From NCBI GenBank assembly GCA_907163375.1, contig CAJQUW010015622.1, positions 372,001 to 436,000 on the forward strand: a stretch of 64,000 bases of DNA, written 5' to 3'. The number at the start of each line of letters is the position of its first letter. Within the stretch, counting starts at the first letter, position 1. Made by a program: the position numbers and the translations under genes. Of the stretch, positions 33,794-44,922 are shown piece by piece. Under the pieces are notes generated by a model that saw only the letters and a program-made list of their open reading frames with translations, searched no databases and was not told where the DNA came from. The stretch comes from Prostheceraeus crozeri. Lineage: Eukaryota; Platyhelminthes; Polycladida; Euryleptidae.

Positions 33794-33935
33794 GCTCATG
33801 TTGGACTGATCATGGATATCCATCGACTGATTCAGGTGTAAATCGCCAATAGAACGATCAACATAGATTTCCTAGGGCAAAATCAACTGTTAGCCTACTT
33901 TTGAAACACCTTGTATATACTTATTATTATTATTC

Positions 33936-36666
33936 GACTGTTGTGATCACTCATCAGTATCACGTTACTATCATCGATTCGCTTCGCAGTAAGTTCGTGA
34001 CGGAAAGAATAATATGGTGTAAGAGTACGGGATTCTCTAGTACTCCAATCATCAGCGATTGATTTCAGAACAGACTGTAATATCGAATCGTTCTTAGTAG
34101 CCTGAGCAACATCGTGAATATTTATAGGAACGGAAGACAGAATGAGGCACTAGGTGAAGTCAGCATCCTTTTCAGGTGTGGACTTTACGAGGTTGGACGG
34201 ATTCCTGGACAGAGCGTCAGCAAGGCAGTTCTTCTTTCCAGGCAAATAGTGCAATGTTATGTCAAAACTTTGGATAAACATCATCCACTTTTGAATACGA
34301 AATGGAAGAGAGTCAATACGCTTCCGCATTAGTCCAAGTTGTGATCAGTATGAATGGAGCACTGTTGAAAAAAGAATCAGTCGGCGGAAGCGCTGTAAGG
34401 CGAAAGTTATTCCCAGAAACTCCTTTTCGATTGTAGAAAGAGCTTTTTCTGTCTGCTTTAACCTGCGTGAAGAAAAAGCAATAGGTTTATCGTCCTGGAG
34501 AAGGACACATCCTAGTCCCTCATTGGAGCTATCTGTTTGTATGACACATTTCTTGTTAGGATCAAACCACGAAAGTATATGATGATTTATTAAAGCCGCT
34601 TTCAATTTTTCGAAAACTGTCTAAGTCTTTTCACACCAACTTAGAGTATCCTGACTTGTGGCAAGCATATCCCATAACGGAGATGCCAGAGTACAGAAAT
34701 GGGGCACAAACCGTTGGCCTACATAAGCAGCGAGTCCTAGAAATGATCTCATCTGGGTTTTGGTTTTTGGCAACTCAATGTCCTTAAGAGCAGCAATCTT
34801 AGCGTTGGACGGTTGAACACCAGAATGTGTAAGTGTATGACCTAGGAAGTCAATCGTTTCTTTGTAAAGCATGCATTTTTCCTTATTCAAAGTTATTCCG
34901 TGTGCTAGAAGAATGTCAAAAACTCGAGTAATGGTAGCAGTATGTTCATCAAGTGATTGAGAGGCGATAAGAATATCGTCAAAGAAGACGAAGCATCCCG
35001 GAACATCCCTTAGAAGATTTGATAAAACGGACTGAAAAATCTCAGGAGCGCTTTTAATCCCGTACGGCATTCGCGTCCAACAATATCTGCCTTTAGGCGT
35101 GGAAAAAGTTAGAAAGTGTTGAGAGTTTTCTGCTATGGGTAGTTGATGAAAGGCCTTATTACAGTCGAGGCGAGAGAAAACTCGAGTACCGCGAATCTGA
35201 GCGAAAATTTCCTCTGTGCTAGGAATCTGAAAGGTTTGCCTCTTAATGGCCAAGTTTAACTGTCGAAGGTCAGTGCAAATACGGATCTTGCCTGTGGGTT
35301 TGCGAGCAACTACGAAAGGAGAGCACCAGTCTGCGGGACTATCTGCCTTCTTGATAATACCTTCCTTCTCAAGATCTCGTAGCTCTTCACTTACCTCACT
35401 AAGAATCGCTGGCGGTAATGGACGTGACATACAATGAACTGGAGTGGCTGAAGAATCAACGGTTATCTCGTATGAAAAATCTTTGACACACCCTAGGCCA
35501 TTAAACAAAGCAGAATAACGGTCGTAAAAAGGAGAGATTAACTCTTTACACGAAACAGCAATATTACATATTTCAGAGAGCATATCGAGCGAGCGACACA
35601 ATTCAGCTGACAGAAGTGCATAATCGTTAGGCACGTCAGCCACGATGAAAACTGATTTACAAAACTTGGAACGGTATTGTACAGTAACATAAATTTCACC
35701 GATAACAGGAATACGTAAATGTCCAAAAGCACTCAAAGAAATATTTGTGGGCCTACAATGCAGCCCTTTTATCAGATGCTTTGGGAGTACGCAACGCATA
35801 GCACCTGTGTCAATCATTCCTTCGACAGCCACGTCGTCTACACATATATCACGGATCAAAGATTCACTTTCACCAGTAGAATGAATACTCACAACTTCTG
35901 TAAGCGATGCAGCAGCAGAGGTAACTTGTTTCACCACAGAATTGTCACGTGACTCGGAGCGCCCATTTACGTCGGATGTAATACACTCGTCATTTTTAGC
36001 AGTAGTTTCGTAGATGGAGAATCTATTCACAACTTCTTCCTTGGTAGATTCATCACCAGTCGTTGAACTTGTCGTCACAGTTGAAATAGACTTCCTGTTT
36101 GTGGTAGGCCTACCAGATTTGTTGAGAGAATTATAAGATGCCGTCGACTTACACACAGCTTGAAAATGTCCAACGTTTAAACATTTATTGCATGTAGCCT
36201 CCCTTGCTAGACACTGTGGGTAATTGGCACGATGTCCGGCACGACCGCATCGAAAACACGTAGAACCTTCAGACTCGGTCACTCTATTTGAAGCAGCGAG
36301 AACAGGCAACTCCTTGTTCTGAACGGATCTTCGTTCAGCGCGAGCGCGCTCGAATGCTTCGGCACGCTTTAAGGCATCTTCGAAAGTTAAGCTCCTAGCA
36401 TCCTCACTCAAGAGTTGTTCGCCAAGACGATCATCGAAGACGCCAATTACGAAAATGTCTCGAAGCTAGTCGAGAGATGACTCTTGAAGTCGCACTCATT
36501 GGCTAAACGGCGAAGCCGACAGGCAAATTCCGTAACAGTTTCATTAGGTCCTTGAGAACTCTGGTAAAATTCCTTTCTCCGAATCAGAATACTGGACTTT
36601 CCACCAAAATAAGATTCAAGTTGCGTGATCGCCTCCCGGTTGTGATCACAATCAAGATTTTGCAAA
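33936..36666 (-). mobile_element. Ty3/Gypsy retroelement fossil: gag end, protease, RT, RNase H
   Basis: Reverse strand, reading from high to low coordinates: a partial gag, paired CCHC zinc knuckles (CFRCGRAGHRANYPQC and CNKCLNVGHFQAVC), an aspartic protease (DTGAMRCVLP), a reverse transcriptase (with FFDDILIA) and RNase H (QTDSSNEGLGCVLLQDD) ending near a LADALS-like block. No LTR or integrase is seen on this side. Broken, with a few breaks. Family by gag/RT type; a moderately old copy. Confidence 0.88.
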
Positions 36667-37058
36667 CATTAAGGCTCCAAAGAGATATCATGAGCAGGAG
36701 TACGAAAAGAGAAACTCTTCCTCTCGTTGTGTCGAATATAAAGAAGGCGATGATATTCTTTTTAGGAAGGGTAAGGGTGATATCTTCATACACAAAGGTA
36801 AGGTTCAATGTCGTATAGGAAAATACACCTACAGTGTGTTGGATGACGGAGGCAATGTCCGTGTTTACATTCAATGTGACATGAAGCGACGTTTTTGTTC
36901 TGATGATGTACCCGATAGTGATCATGCTCTTGATGCATATGACAATGTGACAACTCAAAACGCCGATGCTTCCCCAACACCTACAAGTCGTTACAATTTG
37001 AGACCTTCTCGCGTCGACCCCTCACATTACAGACAATGACTTCACAGTGAGGGAGGAT
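36667..37058 (+). mobile_element. Ty3/Gypsy fossil, integrase C-terminal end
   Basis: The + strand reads VLDDGGNVRVYIQ and ends with SRYNLRPSR a few residues before the stop, the usual C-terminal tail of Gypsy integrases. A purine-rich tract (AGTGAGGGAGGAT, about 37046-37058) precedes the LTR. It abuts the oppositely oriented Gypsy fragment. Fragmentary. Confidence 0.7.
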
Positions 37059-37211
37059 TGTGGAATGATATCTTTACTCTATGCTTTTGTCTTGTGTTTA
37101 TATGTTTCAAGTTCATGTTCTGTCTATATGTTTATATCGCGCTAAAATTGAAGATCTCGAAATAAAATACTTTCGATACACGACGTCCTGCTTTTACCTT
37201 CCCGTCTTACA
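37059..37211 (+). repeat. Probable 3' LTR of the Gypsy fossil
   Basis: Starts TGTGGAATGATATC directly after the polypurine tract and ends CGTCTTACA, i.e. TG...CA. Contains AATAAA at about 37161. 153 bp is short but within the range for Gypsy LTRs. No second copy is visible in the window for comparison. Confidence 0.6.
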
Positions 37212-37890
37212 ATACTCACCTAATTCTGATTCATATTTAAAAAGTCAGAAACACCGTTGAAAGAACCGGTAGTTACCGATTGCATAAGTATGAGGACTAT
37301 CAAATTTTAAAGCGCAAAATATTAAATTTTCTTAATTTGAATAAGAATTACTGCTCATCAAATCAAAAACTCAACAGATGTGACTGCATGCTGCAATCAC
37401 TCAATACCGCATTAAATATTGAGGCGCTGACATGATGATCTTGCGCCGAGCGTCCGCGACAGATTGGCCGCTAGATAAAAAGTTTTGAAGTCACTTCCCG
37501 CATAGAACTCACGATCTTTAAGATCAAGCTACATTTCGAGTTACAAATAAAGTGTAATCCAAGTCAAATTTCTTATAGGCTGTAAATTTCGTGTTTACGT
37601 AAATAAACAATGAAATCCACGCTTTTTTGAAAATAGTTTGAGAAAGCTATCATAAAAACACAAAATTCACAACTAGTAAAATAAATCTATAAACAAAATT
37701 CAATCTTCATGCATTTAATCATGTGCGGAATCACGACATGGTTGGAAAAGTTCAACAGCACATGTGGATGATGTATGTGATCCCCTCACCCCATCTCCGA
37801 ATGCTTCTTTACTGATAGTTAATGGAATTATGTGCTGTTTTTCTATTTTTTTATTTTGTGAATCTTTATAGTCCAGGAAAACTAGGCTTT
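37212..37890. other. Intergenic, nothing recognised
   Basis: AT-rich with no coding signal. Confidence 0.45.
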
Positions 37891-38515
37891 AACCCAGACA
37901 AAATTCGGGGTACCCTGAAAATTAGCATACACGTAGTTTAGATTCTGCCTATTAACATATTAAAAGTCACCATAAATCCGTCATGTGCTCTCTGAGTAAC
38001 AGCCTCCCAAAGATGCCATACTGCATGAGGTTTCCGAGGTCTGTTTTGATGATATCTGATTCCTTATTGGTGCGTGCGTAAATCAGCTGACGCTCTCAAC
38101 CAATGAGCTTGCTGCTGGCAGTGAGTGGAAACTTGTCTTGCAAAATATTCATGATCAAACGTTTTTGGAGTGTTTATCATAGGCTACCTACACCTTCCAA
38201 TCTAACATCTAATGAATTGGTTAGCTATCATCAAGATAGCTAGTCGAGGAAAATGAAGTCATTGTGACAGTGCATTAACCGTGCATCGGCATTTATAAAG
38301 AAAGTTATTGGTCAACAACGCTTTTCATAACTATGCTTCTTCAGGGTCGCTTAACAACTTCTAGCTAAGCACAGAATAATAAAAAGATGTGATGATATAG
38401 TCACAATCTATTCTCAACTATATTTTCATCGAATGCTCTGTGTGTCTAAGGGACTTAATGACCTGAAATCATATTTCTATCATGAGTTAGCTTCTAGTCT
38501 TCCGTCTCTTTTTGA
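37891..38515 (+). repeat. Left 625-bp inverted arm
   Basis: Matches 43037-43661 in reverse, with small differences (for example GTGCATCGGCATTTATAAAG against GTGCACGGTCATTTATAAAG). Confidence 0.9.
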
Positions 38516-38729
38516 CGATGTTTCTCTTAAAGCTCATTTCTGACAAAAGCGAAGCTACCAGAGTTGCGTACTTTGGCAAACATTGATGGAAACAAAAATT
38601 CGCATTTTTGAAATCGACATGATTTTTTCATAATGCCATTGTCGCATGAATATTTTCATCAATCAAAGGGACTTACCATAGCTATGAATGATATGCCATA
38701 ACTATTTCTACATACAGTAATAGTTATGG

Positions 38730-39808
38730 CAGGGTTTTTTGAAGGCGATATACGCGCCCGATTTGGGCGGGTAAATTTCGGATGTCAACTCGGAGCAGTG
38801 TCCATGTCAGCCACTGTTGTTTTTCACATGAGGCGAATAATTCGAATTATTCTCATAATTCGAATTTAAAAATTATTAAACCCAACCCTATTTCAGGTGT
38901 GGATAATCAATACGAAACCTATTTATGTTCGATTATGCGATTCGCAACCATCGTCAAGTTAACAAGTACAAAAACTTTCCTTCACTCACACGCATTTAAA
39001 AGTAGGAAGTTATCAAAACGGAAATACTATGTAGTCATGTAGTGGACCATGCCAAAATAAATTTTACTGGTTGCGAATGAAGAAATGCATTCGCAGTGGT
39101 GCTTTCTTGTCTCACATAGCTTACTTCATTTATAGAATTTGCATCACTGAAAGTGATGGAGGTGTACAACTGTACAGTACATGTATGTATGCCCCCTATA
39201 CGTAGTTGACAATAAATTTCGATCGTTAAAGAGAAACTAGGCATATTCAATTTTTAAGTAATAATTGTAACACAACTTTTCATCATCCATGACTTAACTA
39301 AGCAATTTGCAGACTTTTGCAGTGCAAATGACACATTCATCGCTTATCAACGGTTATTTACATTCTTTAACTTCACTTCTCATTGATATGCGGCACTGTT
39401 TCGTTGATCATCAATATGCTCTTGTCGATGAGGAATGACGTTGCAGAACGCAATTTGTCTTTATATAAATTGCAGTTTGCCATATTCACTGTGAAATCAT
39501 GTAGTGTATTATACATTTATCATATATGTTTTTACTGCAAGTTCAAGAGACAACTTTCCACTGTTCCTCTCCATCTTATCCAGCAATTGTAGCTGTGCAC
39601 ATTTTAGTGCATGTACGTCATGTAGGCATATATTGTACGACCACCTCTAATTTGCTGAATATTCAAAAGATGCAACTTTGTTTCCGCTTTCTTTTTACAG
39701 CTGGAAAGGAAATTGAAAGAAAGATCTACAAGCCTTGTTTTGCTTTGTTTTAGATTGGCGGGTAGAATTTGGGACTGGGCGGGTAAACGAAACCTTAAAA
39801 AAAACCTG
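38730..39808. mobile_element. hAT-like non-autonomous element
   Basis: Begins CAGGGTTTTTTGAAGG with CGCGCCCGATTTGGGCGGG near the left end and ends with the inverse pattern (GGGCGGGTAAACG...AAAACCTG). GTTATGG flanks both sides (38723-38729 and 39809-39815), a 7-bp match where hAT elements normally make 8. No transposase inside. Confidence 0.6.
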
Positions 39809-40431
39809 GTTATGGTATATATATACTCAAGCCTAGCATGGAAATGATGACAATAATAATGGTTCATTGAAAATTCTATAAACCTTTAATTTATTTGAAT
39901 TATCATTCCAAATATTCGGTTTACTTATTCTTATTATTGTATTTTTCAAATAATTCTGAATCAATGCTGTTCTAATAAGTTAATATGAATTTTGCACGTA
40001 AATGGCAGTCTTACAAACTTAACATGAATAATAGCTCGAATACGTAGAGCATTGCTTTACTTCCTTAAGTCAAAAATTAATTAATTAAGTCCAAAATCAT
40101 ATTTCATGTAATGACATGAATACTGATTTTGAATATTTTTCAGATATTTAGACTATTGTTATATCATATTTGAAAGAGAGATGGAGAAGGGGAAGGAGAT
40201 CGACTAGAAATTTGATCAAACTGACTTGGATACAGCCGCCACTTTATTTTTCGTTCCGCCACCGCTCCACACTGTTGTTTGGTAAACCAGCCGATTGTCA
40301 GGTCATCATGGAGATATACCGCGCTTGTAGGATGCGGTACTGAGCTATTATAGCCAACTATTAATTTAGTATCTTTTTAAAGAAATAGTGCCTATAGTAT
40401 TGAAAATCGAAAAGAATTGAAAACAATCCGT

Positions 40432-40481
40432 GTTCAGGCGCACGACATGTTTCAGCTTTACAAAGCCATCCTCAGGTGAAC
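40432..40481 (-). ncRNA. Hammerhead-ribozyme-like motif in the left flank
   Basis: Reverse-strand copy of the motif at 41795-41844: CTGAGGA core, 5-bp stem II (GCTTT/AAAGC), GAAAC, then GTC. Its position in a Penelope flank agrees with known ribozymes of that class. Confidence 0.55.
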
Positions 40482-41794
40482 AAAGATATGTACAGGATAA
40501 AATTTTCTTATATAAAATTCGTGGTTATCACATGGTATGATGGTATGATCACATTTCAACGCTAAAATCAAGGTCATTCACAACAGTCAAAGATGCAAAG
40601 AATAATGAAATAAAATCAATTCTATTTACAGTTCTACAAATTTAGGCATAGATTCTCGCCCCAACGATGGTTGCATTTGCCATGGACATGCTTGAGAAAC
40701 TATTGAAAAATTTTGTCAGTTATGGCCCAGTGTTTTACAAACGGTATGTGGACGATATTTTTTCATATTTGAGATGAATGCTGATATTTCTGCTTTTCAT
40801 TCCTTTTTGAATGAACTGCATCCTCAGATCGACTTTACCTACGAAGAGGAAGTCGATGGTCGTCTGACTTTCTTGGATGCCGTAGTTTGGAAAAATGATG
40901 AAGCCTTCGACACTACCTGGCACTTCAAGGAAACCAACACCGGTGTTTATACCCCAAATTCGGCATACTCTCCAAAGCGATATCGCTTGGCTGCCATGAG
41001 GTCACTTTTCAGCCGCGCTTTGAAAATTAATTCTAATATCAGCAATTATCACAAGTCTGCAAGTACTATCACTGCTGTTTTTCAAAAAAATGGTTTCACG
41101 AATAATGAGATAATTCGTATTCGGAAAGAAGTCGAGGCGAGACATGAAAACCGGACTCCCAACCACACTGAGAATGATAAAAGTGACACCCGTACAATTA
41201 ATTGGAGCTTTCCCTTCATTGCTTAAGGAGAAACTACTTTAAGAAAACATATAAAAGATATCAACAAAATTATTTCTCCTAGTGTGAAAATTCGCCCTGT
41301 ATTCGAGTCTCTCAAGACCAGTATGCTCTTTGCTAACAAAGACAAAGTGCCTGCCGAGCTCAAGTCAAGCATTGTCTACAAGTATTCTTGTGAGCACTGT
41401 GACAAGTGCTACATCGGCAGCTCGGTCAGGCATTTCATTACTAGGATGAATGAACACTTGAAAGGCTACCCAACGCCTTCTGAAATTAGCTTGCATGTTC
41501 ATCCTCCTCACAAAGATAATTTGAAGGTCGTTTCTCAGACGAGGTACCCTAGACATCTGGAATCTATTCCATTAAAGAAATCGAACAATAGCCTGATGAA
41601 TGAACGGGAAAGCTCCATGAATCTATGCCTAAATTTGTAGAACTGTAAATAGAATTGATTTTATTTCATTATTCTTTGCATCTTTGACTGTTGTGAATGA
41701 CCTTGATTTTAGCGTTGAAATGTGATCATACCATCATACCATGTGATAACCACGAATTTTATATTTAAGAGAATTTTATCCTGTACATATCTTT

Positions 41795-41844
41795 GTTCAC
41801 CTGAGGATGGCTTTGTAAAGCTGAAACATGTCGTGCGCCTGAAC
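41795..41844 (+). ncRNA. Hammerhead-ribozyme-like motif in the right flank
   Basis: GTTCAC, core CTGAGGA (41801-41807), stem II GCTTT-GT-AAAGC, core GAAA (41823-41826), tiny stem III (AC/GT), a GTC triplet with expected cleavage after C41832, then GTGCGCCTGAAC, which pairs back to GTTCAC with an internal loop (stem I). All invariant core positions (CUGANGA, GAAA, UH) are present. Confidence 0.6.
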
Positions 41845-41874
41845 ACGGATTGTTTTCAATTCTTTTCGATTTTC

Positions 41875-43036
41875 ATTAGTATCCTTTATATATCTAATAT
41901 CTTGCTCCATTCGTAGCAAAAGACTATGCAATATTACATTGTCCTTGTTTGTAGCTGATAAGTCATTTACTCATCTTTCTGAGGCAAAATGAACTCTATG
42001 GCAAATAACACGATCAGCATCAGCTATAGCTTGTATGACTCTGTAGGCAATTATTAACCGCTAAAATCTTGGCCTATGTTCCGAGATATTCATCAAATGC
42101 AATGGTCGCGCTACATCCACAGCTACAAATCTTAGTACCTGAAAACGAAGTAACCTAGCCTTCACGCGAGTAGGACTAGATGTCTTTTGTTCATTAACTC
42201 ATGCATTAAATTTTGTATCGATCGGTTGAGTTTTGCGGTTCCTAAAATAGACTTCGCATTTGTGGCCAAAAAGATCTTAAGTCTAGCTAGTCTCTCCGAT
42301 TGGTATGCCTGCACTTCTTTTTTCAAGGACAGATTTTGAAATAATTTTAATCAAACAATCATCTTCCAAATCACGGAATGATGAATTTAAAATCAATCGA
42401 CGTGCACTTAGAGTAAGTAGACTTGAGTGCTGGAATTGAAACGTGCTTAATTTCAATGATGGGATAATATTCCGCCGATCAGGCCAGTGCAGCTAAAAAA
42501 ATAATTTTACCATCATCAACTTTTATGCACGTGTGCTTCAATCCTCTTCGGTTTCTTTATTAGTATTGGATCTTAGTATTTACTTATTCTCAAAACTTAG
42601 AAAGAGAAAGTATATCGTTCAATAAATTGTCAATTTGCTAAATCTATTACACATCATTCAAAAAATTTTCTAGTAAGTATTTTTTAAAAATGAATTTCTG
42701 CTTCAGCTAAGGTGCCAGATCGTTATGCATCGTTCTGTTAATAATGACAGGTATATTTCAATTCCATAATTCAAGGTTATTCAATTGCTCAAAATATTTC
42801 GATTAACCTTGACTTTATCATCCAGTAATTTAGAAAATAGTTATTTCATTCCAATGATTTTAGATATTCAAAAATGTCAAATCACACGGAAATGATGCAT
42901 ACTTCATTAATTTTCGAGCTGTAATTGGAAATCTGTCGACACATTGAGGATACACCTACCCACGGGTCCAATTCTCGTCGCCGACCTCACCCATGCTGAC
43001 GGGCCCTACCCTTGGGCCCCATCCAATTGGTCAATC
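41875..43036. other. Spacer inside the inverted-arm region, nothing recognised
   Basis: AT-rich apart from a short GC-rich patch at about 42955-43020. No gene. Confidence 0.45.
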
Positions 43037-43661
43037 TCAAAAAGAGGCGGAAGACTAGAAGCTAACTCATGATAGAAATATGATTTCAGGTCATTAAGTC
43101 CCTTAGACACACAGAGCATTCGATGAAAATATAGTTGAGAATAGATTGTGACTATATCATCACATCTTTTTATTATTCTGTGCTTAGCTAGAAGTTGTTA
43201 AGCGACCCTGAAGAAGCATAGTTATGAAAAGCGTTGTTGACCAATAACTTTCTTTATAAATGACCGTGCACGGTTAATGCACTGTCACAATGACTTCATT
43301 TTCCTCGACTAGCTATCTTGATGATAGCTAACCAATTCATTAGATGTTAGATTGGAAGGTGTAGGTAGCCTATGATAAACACTCCAAAAACGTTTGATCA
43401 TGAATATTTTGCAAGACAAGTTTCCACTCACTGCCAGCAGCAAGCTCATTGGTTGAGAGCGTCAGCTGATTTACGCACGCACCAATAAGGAATCAGATAT
43501 CATCAAAACAGACCTCGGAAACCTCATGCAGTATGGCATCTTTGGGAGGCTGTTACTCAGAGAGCACATGACGGATTTATGGTGACTTTTAATATGTTAA
43601 TAGGCAGAATCTAAACTACGTGTATGCCAATTTTCAGGGTACCACGAATTTTGTCTGGGTT
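43037..43661 (-). repeat. Right 625-bp inverted arm
   Basis: Reverse complement of 37891-38515; ends TTGTCTGGGTT. Confidence 0.9.
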
Positions 43662-44763
43662 GCTCATATTTCGTTCATAAATTTACTGGTCTATTGGAGC
43701 ATTTCGCGGAAGGTGACAGTAATCGACAATTTTTAAGAGCAGTTTTTCTTTAGAACTCTCGATTTCCTTTTACCAACAACCAAAGATTTTGGATTTCTGA
43801 AGTCAACTTCAAGGGAAGCCAATGCTTCCTAGCTTCTTACCAGATTTTTCAAGGATCTCGTATCGAAGTTCAGCATGGTTCGTTTCAATGGGAAATTGTT
43901 TTCATTTTTCCATTTTATTCGTAATTATCTAGCTAAATGCGGGACAGATAATTCAATCAAATTTTGCAACGCAGTTTAACCTAACATAATTGATTTATCA
44001 ATTTCAAAATTATTCAGAAGAATTATCTGTCACACATCGGCTAGATACATGTCACATGCATGTGACAGATTAGCCGCATTTCGTCACATTATGATTACAT
44101 TAACTGGTCAACAAGTGAGTTGCGTCAAAGTTAATAGATCTTTGTTTGGATAATTGTGTTGCGAGCAGTTTCTCCCACTATCCAATTTGAAATATAGAGC
44201 ACCATAGGAATGAGATTCTCGACATCTTATCTGTTTTCCAGATCGATGATCACCTGATGCGTCGAAATTACAACAAAAAGGAGATTTAATTATCAAATTA
44301 GTTAATCAATCGGCTTACAAAGACACGCAAAATTCTGCATTAACTGTATCGCATATTTACATATCCTGGTTATTTTCTACCGAAGAATTCTAAATGTGAA
44401 AATATAATGCAATCCAATGATCATTCAAAGATGCGTCAATCCATCAAATTTGATAAAATTCTGATTGAATTCTTTACGATCAAAATATTGATTTACATAT
44501 TGTGTGATTGATGATTCTATATGATAACATAAATAGTCCCTTCGGAACATGGTTAAACTTTGAACTCAAGCAAAAAAAATAAAGAAAATAAATTATTACT
44601 GTATAATGGTGAACCTGATAACAGTTAGCATTTTAAGCCAATTAGCAATTTTATGGTGCACTACCCATCGAAGACGCCCTGTAGATGTTAAACAGAAACT
44701 CAAGAAGACGACCACAAGCGCTGGTGTCACTTATTCTGCAATGGTGTGATATTCTTAACTTAC
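43662..44763. other. Downstream of the last supervillin exon found
   Basis: Read in reverse for the missing villin-headpiece tail (LP-x-WK...LKK...LF). No matching exon was found here, so this is probably intron. No other gene. Confidence 0.4.
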
Positions 44764-44922
44764 CTCAAATTCACTGTCTTTGAGGAAGTGCTCAAGGAAT
44801 AAAGGATCAACGCCCTCAGGAAGTGGACGAGACGTTAAATCACTGACGGAGAAGCGCTGAGACAGAAAGCGTTCCAACAAAGTCTCGGCGGTTTCTATTT
44901 TGTCTTGAAACGACCTCCCCTC
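44764..44922 (-). CDS. SVIL: Supervillin exon: start of the villin headpiece
   Basis: 53 codons, phase 0 at both ends, acceptor CATCAACAG and donor GTAAGT. Encodes EGRSFQDKIETAETLLERFL, then RPLPEGVDPLFLEHFLKDSEFE. PLPEGVD...LE.(Y/F)L.D.(D/E)FE is the N-terminal half of the villin headpiece and matches the supervillin C-terminus. The headpiece of supervillin is atypical and its F-actin binding is weak in vertebrates. The C-terminal half, with the WK and KK residues, must be in a further exon that I could not find. Confidence 0.92.

Larger units (their letters stand above)
31838..33913 (-). mobile_element. Mariner-type DD41D transposon with intact transposase
   Basis: Perfect 28-bp inverted ends begin CAAGGTGTTTCAAAAGTAGG (31838-31865 and 33886-33913), flanked by TA (31836-31837 and 33914-33915). 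It contains an uninterrupted 354-codon transposase (32505-33569). A 300-bp inverted-repeat insert (32130-32429) lies 3' of the gene and a 43-bp micro-element (33751-33793) 5' of it. It sits in the LINE 3' tail, so it is younger than the LINE. Confidence 0.95.
27745..33935 (+). mobile_element. LINE (CR1/Jockey-like), interrupted by two DNA elements
   Basis: A GC-richer 5' region starts near 27745, followed by ORF1 (28614-29300), ORF2 pieces (29297-31785) and a 3' tail that resumes after the mariner-type element and ends in an ATTATTATT run at about 33920. A 256-bp MITE (28216-28471) lies in the 5' region and the mariner-type element (31838-33913) in the 3' tail. The 5' boundary is inferred from base composition only. 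Confidence 0.7.
40402..41874 (+). mobile_element. Penelope-like element fossil with inverted flanks
   Basis: Inverted flanking repeats (40402-40655 and 41619-41874, about 255 bp each) bracket the 3' part of a Penelope-type frame. The reverse-transcriptase motif YVDDIF lies near 40745-40762, then a thumb-like region (FLNELHPQIDFTYEEE, TFLDAVVW, 40774-41226), then a GIY-YIG-type nuclease (41284-41640: VYKYSCEHCDKCYIGSSVR followed by RMNEHL). 5'-truncated and broken, with about two breaks. Flanking repeats in opposite orientation are typical of Penelope elements, and each carries a hammerhead-like motif. Confidence 0.85.
37891..43661. mobile_element. 5.8-kb region bounded by 625-bp inverted arms
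   Basis: Arms 37891-38515 and 43037-43661 are reverse complements of equal length and high identity (shared blocks include AACCCAGACAAAATTCG, CTCTGTGTGTCTAAGGGACT and AGCTTCTAGTCTTCC). The spacer holds a hAT-like MITE and a Penelope-like fossil but no frame of its own that I recognise. No clear target duplication. It may be a long-TIR element whose core was lost or an inverted duplication. Confidence 0.7.

Noticed and set aside
42362-42390. Possible headpiece tail (reverse strand reads VIWK)
   Set aside because: It stops three residues later and lacks the conserved LP before and KK after the tryptophan-lysine pair.
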